Source: a virus
Strand: one strand, 5' to 3'
Length of the DNA: 41,914 nt
Virus record (IMG/VR): IMGVR_UViG_3300046514_000169
Coordinates: 1-41,914 of that record
Under the pieces are notes generated by a model. It saw only the letters and a program-made list of their open reading frames with translations, ran no database searches and was not told where the DNA came from. The position numbers and the translations under genes were made by a program. Below are positions 36,750 through 41,914 of the stretch, one piece after another; within the stretch, counting starts at the first letter, position 1, and each line of letters starts with the position of its first letter.

Positions 36750-39118
36750 GCTGGCACCCCTTCAAGTTCGCCCCAGTACGCCTCTTCACGCATCGCTTCA
36801 AGGTTACGGGCTTCGAACGGTTCAATTGTGTGGCTTGCGTCGCGACTACCGCCGCCATATTCATCGGGCGTGAGCAAGCCCACGGTGCACCGACAGTTGA
36901 TGACATTTTCTGGTGAACCCGACGGGTCACCGGGATACGCCAACGGTTCGCCGTCAACATCGAAGCTATCACTGGTCGAGATTTGTTGGCCGTCAGCATC
37001 AAGGTGAGCCGCCCGCGTGCGGTCATCATCAGTGGCAATCCACTCTTGACCGGCGCACACATCATCAGGCATCGCCATACCCATCGTGACCGTCGAGCCG
37101 TTGTAGGCGCTGATCACTTCAGTGCGGGCAATCGTTGTCGCTCGGTTGGTCGTGGCTTCATCAAACACGCCCTTGATGCTCTTGGCAATGTCGGGAATGC
37201 TCGCGCCATTGGCCGCGCCGTCAACCATGACGCTCTTGATTGATTCGTAAGTAGTCTCGTTGACTTGACCCGCCAGTTGATTCGCGCGCTTGTCGATGAA
37301 TTCGCGGGCCAATGGGTCTTTGACGCTGAAGCTGACGCCAAACTTGGCTTCAACGGCTTCGCCCGCTCGCGCGAACACGGTGCCATAATGCGGCCCCATG
37401 ACCTTCGCAATCTCCTGTGACCAATACTCCTGATCGAACAAACGTGACGCGGCATCGTCACCCTTGGCGCGTGCGCCCCTTCGGTCACGCAACTTCGCGA
37501 GCACACTACGTTCTTGCTTTTCGAAGATGGTTTGCATGGCCTCTTCAAAGATGGGTTCGAACGCTCGCACACTGGCGTCAACCTTGCGCCATTCAGTTAG
37601 GCGGGTCTCGCGCGTGCGTTCGCGGGTCTCGGTAGCGGCTTCACGGCCAGCACCCGGTTGACGCCCCGGCCCCGGCGGCGTTATATCGGGCGTACCCGTT
37701 GGTGCGGGTGCGGGCTTCATTCCCGTGTCAGGCGCTTTACCCGGTGACCCGTCATCGACGCCCGTAGGCGGCTCAGTTGACGCCACAGCGCCCGTAGGCG
37801 CGGGCGTGGCCGTTTCACCGGGCATGTCAGGCGGGCGCGTTGTGGGCAGTTCTAGCGCGTCGCGAAGTTCGGTGCTGGCAATGGGCTTACCGGCGCCCAC
37901 CAACATTGGCAACGTCGCCCCGAGCGTCAAAAGTTTGTTGTCACTCTGAAGCGCCTTGACGCGGCTGAAGTCAAACCAACCGAGCTCATTGCCCAGTCGC
38001 GGCGCCAGTTGCATGTTGGCTTCATCAGCCAATTCAAAGCACAACGGTTGCAACGTGTTTTCCCACCAGTTGCGATGTTCAACATTGGCCGCGTCATAGG
38101 TGCGTTTTGAAGAGTCGCCCAAGATTGACAACGGCGTGCCGAGCGCCACGCAAATGTCATTGATCTTCTGTTCGTAACGTTGCATGAATTGGCCGTCACG
38201 CTGTGACATGCCAAGCACCTTGATGTCAATGCTGCCCATAACACCGTGCTCAGTGTCGCCCAATGCTTCAAGAAACATTGTCTTGCCCGCATTGTCGGGG
38301 CCACGAAAGTCGCCGCGAAACGCGCGCTTGAATGCTTCGCCCTCTTGTTTTGTCGCGAACGCTTCATGCACCACGATGGCGGCGGGGCGTGCGTCATTGC
38401 GTAAAAAGGCGAAGTCATATCGGTCTTGCATGACGGCCACGCTGACGCCAAGGCGCGCGGCTTGCAACGGCGATTCGGGTTGGCGGTAGTCATCAGCCAT
38501 TGGGCGCCACCCGTAAAAGACTTGGTCAGGTGTCAACGGGCGGCGTTCGTTGCCCGTCGTGCCCGGTTTGCCGTAGCTGTAGCCCGTGAAATAATCGTTG
38601 CCGCTTTTCGTCGGTAACGCCTCAAGAGCGCAACTGACTAACGGCCACAGGTTGACGATTTGACCTTTGCCTTTTGGTGATTCACATTCAATTTCCCACG
38701 CCCATTTGCCCGTGATCAGATATTGCGTAACTGTCCACGCCCACAAACGGCGTGCGCTCACGTGTGGCGCTGGCCCACCGGGTGGGGGTGAGAGTAACCG
38801 CGCCAGTGGCGCCGTCGTCACAAACTTGTCAGGCTTTTCGGGGTCTTTACCCGCGCGAAATGGAAGACCACTGATTGCCATTGCGCATTGAAACACGGCA
38901 CGATACACAATCACGTTGGCGTAATAAGCGAGCCGCACGGCGTCTTCAGCATTCCAAACGGGCACCATTGGCTTGCCCAAATTGGTGTAGGTCGATGTTT
39001 GAAGAGTCGCGCCCGACGGGTCACGAATCTCAACGTTGCGCCCGCGAGATGGTGAAACTATGTCGAGCGAACGCGACTCGCCAATGATCACATCGCGTAT
39101 GCGGTCGGTGACGCTCAT
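36746..39118 (-). CDS. portal protein fused to MuF-like minor head domain, 790 aa
   Basis: Residues about 1-430 match the HK97-family portal (LITGKWAWEIECES, GDFRGPDNAGKTMFLEALGD, SKRTYDAANVEHRNWWENTL). A Pro/Thr/Gly-rich linker follows (about 430-500). The C-terminal part is a MuF (gp7) domain: RATTIARTEVISAYNGST, EWIATDDDRTRAAHLDADGQ, LAYPGDPSGSPENVINCRC (NCRC 741-744). The portal forms the packaging ring; MuF proteins can be ejected or carry toxin domains, but none is seen here. Separate genes are the more common arrangement, although fusions are known. Confidence 0.85.
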   Translation of the reverse strand: MSVTDRIRDVIIGESRSLDIVSPSRGRNVEIRDPSGATLQTSTYTNLGKPMVPVWNAEDAVRLAYYANVIVYRAVFQCAMAISGLPFRAGKDPEKPDKFVTTAPLARLLSPPPGGPAPHVSARRLWAWTVTQYLITGKWAWEIECESPKGKGQIVNLWPLVSCALEALPTKSGNDYFTGYSYGKPGTTGNERRPLTPDQVFYGWRPMADDYRQPESPLQAARLGVSVAVMQDRYDFAFLRNDARPAAIVVHEAFATKQEGEAFKRAFRGDFRGPDNAGKTMFLEALGDTEHGVMGSIDIKVLGMSQRDGQFMQRYEQKINDICVALGTPLSILGDSSKRTYDAANVEHRNWWENTLQPLCFELADEANMQLAPRLGNELGWFDFSRVKALQSDNKLLTLGATLPMLVGAGKPIASTELRDALELPTTRPPDMPGETATPAPTGAVASTEPPTGVDDGSPGKAPDTGMKPAPAPTGTPDITPPGPGRQPGAGREAATETRERTRETRLTEWRKVDASVRAFEPIFEEAMQTIFEKQERSVLAKLRDRRGARAKGDDAASRLFDQEYWSQEIAKVMGPHYGTVFARAGEAVEAKFGVSFSVKDPLAREFIDKRANQLAGQVNETTYESIKSVMVDGAANGASIPDIAKSIKGVFDEATTNRATTIARTEVISAYNGSTVTMGMAMPDDVCAGQEWIATDDDRTRAAHLDADGQQISTSDSFDVDGEPLAYPGDPSGSPENVINCRCTVGLLTPDEYGGGSRDASHTIEPFEARNLEAMREEAYWGELEGVPA

Positions 39119-40497
39119 GATGCCGTGTAACCCAACTTTCGACCCGAGCGCTTTAGCAATAGCTCACTCACAGCGTACACAAGAGCGTCAAGCCGATTCG
39201 GTGACCTTGCGCCGGGGGCGCCCTCAATCCATGTGGTCATTTCATCTTCCAATTTTGGAAAAACGCCCACGTGGTGAACCATGCTTTGAACATAAAGACC
39301 TTGCACCGGCTGTGCGCGAACGGTCTTGCCGCGACTGGCATTTAGCCGCACGATCTTGGGCACTGACCGGCCCGTTGCGCGGCAATGTGCGGTCAAAGCG
39401 CTCACAACCATGTCGTGCCCGTGGTTGACTTCGGCCCCAATCCAGTCGGCTTCAAACATGTCATACAGGTCAATGGCCCGCGCCGCCCACTGTTCAATTG
39501 AAAGCCGCTCTGACCAATCAGCCATGACATAGGCGTGGCCGTCGCTACCCCGGCCCGCGAGCATAATGCCGCATTCGTCACTGGCACGTTGGGCATGGCC
39601 CGTTGCCGAACGTGGCCCCTTGTTGCTCGCTGACGGGTCAACCGTCACGCCCAGTTCAACAAGGTCAGCCACGTCAACCAATTCGTCGCCGTCGTATTCT
39701 TGGTAGCTCGGCACGCTCGCGACGCGGGTGGCGTCAATCTCGGCTTGTTTCCACAAGGCGCCATCAACGTCTTCAAGAATTTCAGCCAACGCCTCTTGTC
39801 GATATAGGCGCGTACCCTCAAGCGGTTTGATGACGCGCTCAAGAAACTTCGAACTGAGGTTCGCTTCATTGTCAGCCGTGACGCCCTTGGTCACCACGCT
39901 CGCTTGACGCAAAATTTCTTTGACGAATGGCGTGGCCTGTGGTGTGCCCGTCAACAATGCTTTCACGTTGCCTTTACGCATCGCCCAAATAACCGTTTGC
40001 CACACTTGTTGCCCATAGCGCCATGACGCGAATTCATCGCCCCATAGTGCGCGCAAGTTTGGGCCACGCACGCCGTCAGGTTTTTCAGCGGTGAACAAGT
40101 CAGCACGTGCGCCACCCTTGATGGTGAAATGCCCGAGCGACTTATTCCACGTGTGGCGAATCTTGCGCGCGTCAGCCCAATACAACAAGCCGCTTTCACC
40201 TTCAACCATGATGTCGCGGCCCTCGTCAAACGTCGGGCCAATCATCGCGTACCAATAATTAGGCGCCGCTTGCATTTCATCAAGTAGAAAGTTGCCGCCC
40301 GTCGCGGTCTTGCCAAAGCCGCGCCCCGCGAGTAACACCCACAAGAACCAGTCGAGCGGGTCAATGGGTGGCGTTTGGTTGTCGCGGCGAATGTCGCGCC
40401 AGTTGAGCAAGCCACGTGAGATGTCGTCAAGGCTCAACGTGGGGTCGAGCATTTCAGCGGCTACCGCTGCGGCGTCACTCAGTTGAAGTATCGGCAT
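39115..40497 (-). CDS. terminase large subunit, 460 aa
   Basis: The ATPase domain has Walker A LLAGRGFGKT (about 55-64), Walker B ALWGDEF (D154/E155) and the coupling motif LLTGTPQA. The nuclease domain shows acidic residues in LGVTVDPSAS and in the C-terminal NRLDALVYAVSELL. It packages DNA into the prohead through the portal. No small terminase subunit is visible; it may lie beyond the right edge. The start overlaps the upstream membrane-protein gene by 23 bp. Confidence 0.93.
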   Translation of the reverse strand: MPILQLSDAAAVAAEMLDPTLSLDDISRGLLNWRDIRRDNQTPPIDPLDWFLWVLLAGRGFGKTATGGNFLLDEMQAAPNYWYAMIGPTFDEGRDIMVEGESGLLYWADARKIRHTWNKSLGHFTIKGGARADLFTAEKPDGVRGPNLRALWGDEFASWRYGQQVWQTVIWAMRKGNVKALLTGTPQATPFVKEILRQASVVTKGVTADNEANLSSKFLERVIKPLEGTRLYRQEALAEILEDVDGALWKQAEIDATRVASVPSYQEYDGDELVDVADLVELGVTVDPSASNKGPRSATGHAQRASDECGIMLAGRGSDGHAYVMADWSERLSIEQWAARAIDLYDMFEADWIGAEVNHGHDMVVSALTAHCRATGRSVPKIVRLNASRGKTVRAQPVQGLYVQSMVHHVGVFPKLEDEMTTWIEGAPGARSPNRLDALVYAVSELLLKRSGRKLGYTAS

Positions 40498-40888
40498 TCA
40501 TCTTCGGTTCTAATGGCGGTATGTCGGGGTGATGCTTGATGATGTGTTGCACGTGGCGCAACAATTCATCGCGGTGCGCCGTGGCTTCATCATGGTGTGC
40601 CGCGCGTTCGGCACTGGCCTTAGCGAATTCACGTTTGAAAAAATCGCGAGCTGGTGGGTAGGCCAACACAACCGTCACGATGATGATGGCGTATTGAATA
40701 ACCGTCGCAACCAAATTGGGCGACAATGTCGAATTGTCAATAGGCCAGAAGTCTTCAATGATTCGGTGTCGCCACCAATCGTCAAAGATGTAACCGAAGA
40801 TTGCCGCCAACCACCCGAGCAAAAAGACAATGGCGAGCACCGTTCGCCACCTGTGTGTCTTTACGGGTTCGGTTGTCTCAATGGTCAT
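40475..40888 (-). CDS. two-TM membrane protein, holin-like, 137 aa
   Basis: Two hydrophobic helices lie at about 16-34 and 59-77, with a charged C-terminal helix (REFAKASAERAAHHDEATAH) and a Pro-rich tail. The arrangement matches class II holins, and a second holin-like protein is at 17107-17445. Its location just before the terminase is unusual for a holin, so a regulator of lysis or another membrane role is possible. Start and stop overlap the neighbouring genes. Confidence 0.5.
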   Translation of the reverse strand: MTIETTEPVKTHRWRTVLAIVFLLGWLAAIFGYIFDDWWRHRIIEDFWPIDNSTLSPNLVATVIQYAIIIVTVVLAYPPARDFFKREFAKASAERAAHHDEATAHRDELLRHVQHIIKHHPDIPPLEPKMNADTSTE

Positions 40889-41280
40889 AGCCCGCTATCT
40901 CTAATGATGACGCGAATGACCTTGCCCGCGACTTTGGTTTTGGTGGTGTCGTGATTGACCGCGTCATCAGAATGACATAGCCATTGGCCTTCCCAGTATT
41001 CATCGTCATCGGTCACGTCATCGAATTCGGCTTTGTAGTCACCCGTCGCAAGGCGCACGATGGTGAAACTGGGGTCAGGCGGTGACGCGCCCCATGTGTA
41101 GGTAAAGGTGTCAGCGTCAGCGCCGTTCTTTGCCAATTTGAATTGGGTAACGTCAGGGTCAATCGGCGTGCCGCCCGCTTCGATGGCGGTAAAGGGCGTG
41201 TCATCGGACAAGCCTGATGTGCCGTCGCCCGTTCGAAAACGAATCTTGTTGCCGCCGTCGAAATCGTATAACGGACTCAT
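40885..41280 (-). CDS. hypothetical beta-rich protein, 131 aa
   Basis: The protein is Asp/Thr/Gly-rich with a beta-sandwich look (NKIRFRTGDGTSGLSDDTP, then FTIVRLATGDYKAEFDDVTD, EYWEGQWLCHSDDAV). It resembles Ig-like or fibre-associated domains of phages, but no family is certain. The start overlaps the repeat gene by ATGA; the next gene overlaps it the same way. Position before the terminase and next to a repeat protein suggests a virion surface component. Confidence 0.5.
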   Translation of the reverse strand: MSPLYDFDGGNKIRFRTGDGTSGLSDDTPFTAIEAGGTPIDPDVTQFKLAKNGADADTFTYTWGASPPDPSFTIVRLATGDYKAEFDDVTDDDEYWEGQWLCHSDDAVNHDTTKTKVAGKVIRVIIRDSGL

Positions 41281-41525
41281 GTTGTGTCACCCTTCGCTGT
41301 GCCAACCATTACAGCATCAGCGGCGTAGCCATTGAGTGAGGCTGTAGCGGCGTCGCCATTCATGTGAGCGTGTGACGCGCGCCCGTGCATTCGAGCAATC
41401 GCCGCATACCCATTCAAGCGAGCCACGACGGCGTACCCGCCCACCTTGCCCAACCCGATGCTCGCGCCCGTGTCTTCAAATGACCACATCGCGGCAAACG
41501 GTTGTTGGGCAAAGGCGAGCAACAT
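41277..41525 (-). CDS. short repeat protein with nonapeptide units, 82 aa
   Basis: After a short N-terminus (about 1-28) the protein is built of about six 9-residue repeats on the theme LNGYAAxAR: GGYAVVARL, NGYAAIARM, HGRASHAHM, NGDAATASL, NGYAADAVM, VGTAKGD. The small residues at fixed positions suggest a triple-stranded or beta-helical stalk, such as a head or tail fibre tip. The ATG shares a base with the upstream TAA. Confidence 0.6.
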   Translation of the reverse strand: MLLAFAQQPFAAMWSFEDTGASIGLGKVGGYAVVARLNGYAAIARMHGRASHAHMNGDAATASLNGYAADAVMVGTAKGDTT

Positions 41526-41914
41526 TAGCGGCGCTTCGCGGGTGTGCGTTTGGCGGGCACTTTCTTGGCGGGCACTTTCTTGGCGCGTGGCCGACGCGGC
41601 ACGGGTGAAATGCCCGTTGACTTTTTGGCGTCTTTGATGTTCGTGACCTTAGCGTTAGCGCGTCGGCCCTCGCGGTTTGAAGTCAACCGCGTCTTTTCGG
41701 CAAGCAAGTCTTTGATTGATTGCTCTTGCGTTTCAATCAACTTGTCAACTTCCACGCACGACTGTTCGATGGCGTCAAGCTCATCTTTCGACGCCTTGCG
41801 CTTTTTCGCCAATGTGTAATTCGTTTCGCGTTCGAAACCAACAATTTCATTGGTCTTGATGTCGTTGCGGTACGCCTCAACACGTGCGTCGAGTGCTTTG
41901 ATTTGATCTTCCAA
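41525..41914 (-). CDS. partial coiled-coil protein with basic AKKVP repeats
   Basis: The gene is cut by the right edge; the true start is outside (the first in-window codon is TTG). The visible 129 residues have a long coiled coil (EDQIKALDARVEAYRNDI, then ELDAIEQSCVEVDKLIE and SIKDLLAEKTRL) and end in a very basic tail (AKKVPAKKVPAKRTPAKRR), like histone H1 or a DNA-condensing tail. It may be a scaffold, small terminase or DNA-binding protein. Function uncertain. Confidence 0.5.
   Translation of the reverse strand: MEDQIKALDARVEAYRNDIKTNEIVGFERETNYTLAKKRKASKDELDAIEQSCVEVDKLIETQEQSIKDLLAEKTRLTSNREGRRANAKVTNIKDAKKSTGISPVPRRPRAKKVPAKKVPAKRTPAKRR
41551..41580. repeat. 15-bp tandem repeat in basic tail
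   Basis: TGGCGGGCACTTTCT is repeated twice in tandem, followed by a diverged third unit. It encodes the VPAKK repeats at the C-terminus of the partial coiled-coil protein and may vary in copy number by slippage. Confidence 0.7.

Noticed and set aside
1-41914. tRNA genes
   Set aside because: GTTCGA-type motifs occur only within coding sequences and no cloverleaf was found by eye.

Overview
This window looks like about 42 kb of a tailed double-stranded DNA phage (siphovirus-like: HK97-type capsid, tape-measure protein, tail chaperone frameshift) that most likely infects an actinobacterium. The host call is an inference. It rests on leaderless -10-to-start-codon promoters, a sequence resembling the actinobacterial DtxR/IdeR iron box in those promoters, and actinophage-style architecture. 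No integrase, excisionase, tRNA, CRISPR array or insertion sequence was seen. Almost everything is encoded on the minus strand, so the genome reads from right to left. Most neighbouring genes overlap by ATGA, GTGA or TAATG, which suggests long translationally coupled operons.

Reading in the direction of transcription (right to left). 41.9-35.4 kb: a partial coiled-coil protein with a basic tail, a repeat protein, a two-helix membrane protein, large terminase, a portal fused to a MuF-like domain, and a prohead protease with an added zinc ribbon. 35.4-33.3 kb: cassette C, with divergent genes around a promoter island, followed by small genes. 33.3-29.9 kb: a cysteine-peptidase-like protein, small genes, and a glycan set (GT4 glycosyltransferase, methyltransferase, second glycosyltransferase-like protein). 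29.8-28.5 kb: major capsid protein. 28.5-27.3 kb: cassette B. 27.3-17.1 kb: connector, tail terminator, tail tube, chaperones, tape measure, three minor tail proteins and a holin-like membrane protein. 17.1-15.4 kb: an XRE regulator and an SNF2-type helicase. 15.4-14.4 kb: cassette A. 14.4-7.0 kb: many small, often cysteine-rich proteins, a Cas4/RecB-like Fe-S nuclease, a Sak4-like RecA-fold ATPase and a probable ssDNA-binding protein. 6.8-0 kb: AEP primase-helicase, an origin-like intergenic region, family A DNA polymerase, a secreted SGNH hydrolase, a RuvC-like resolvase and small genes.

The most unusual structure is a family of three near-identical intergenic islands (about 14.60-14.77, 27.56-27.72 and 34.21-34.39 kb). 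Each is a bidirectional promoter. In all six directions a TATACT -10 hexamer lies exactly 7 nt before the ATG, and just upstream sits a 19-bp element whose best copy, TTAGGTAAGGCTACCCGCT, matches the DtxR/IdeR consensus at 15 of 19 positions. The plus-strand genes of these cassettes are the only plus-strand genes in the window. Cassettes A and C also share a second 40-bp boundary repeat with unrelated genes between the repeats. Together this looks like a dispersed, co-regulated, swappable moron-type gene network whose regulator could be the host iron-dependent repressor.

Other points are a classic -1 slippery heptamer in the tail chaperone gene, a duplicated strong promoter (one copy inside a coding sequence and apparently leaderless), paired 17-bp operators ahead of the polymerase and capsid genes, and tandem hairpins ahead of the primase. 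No endolysin was recognised. Several genes of 22-59 codons were found by following start/stop overlaps.
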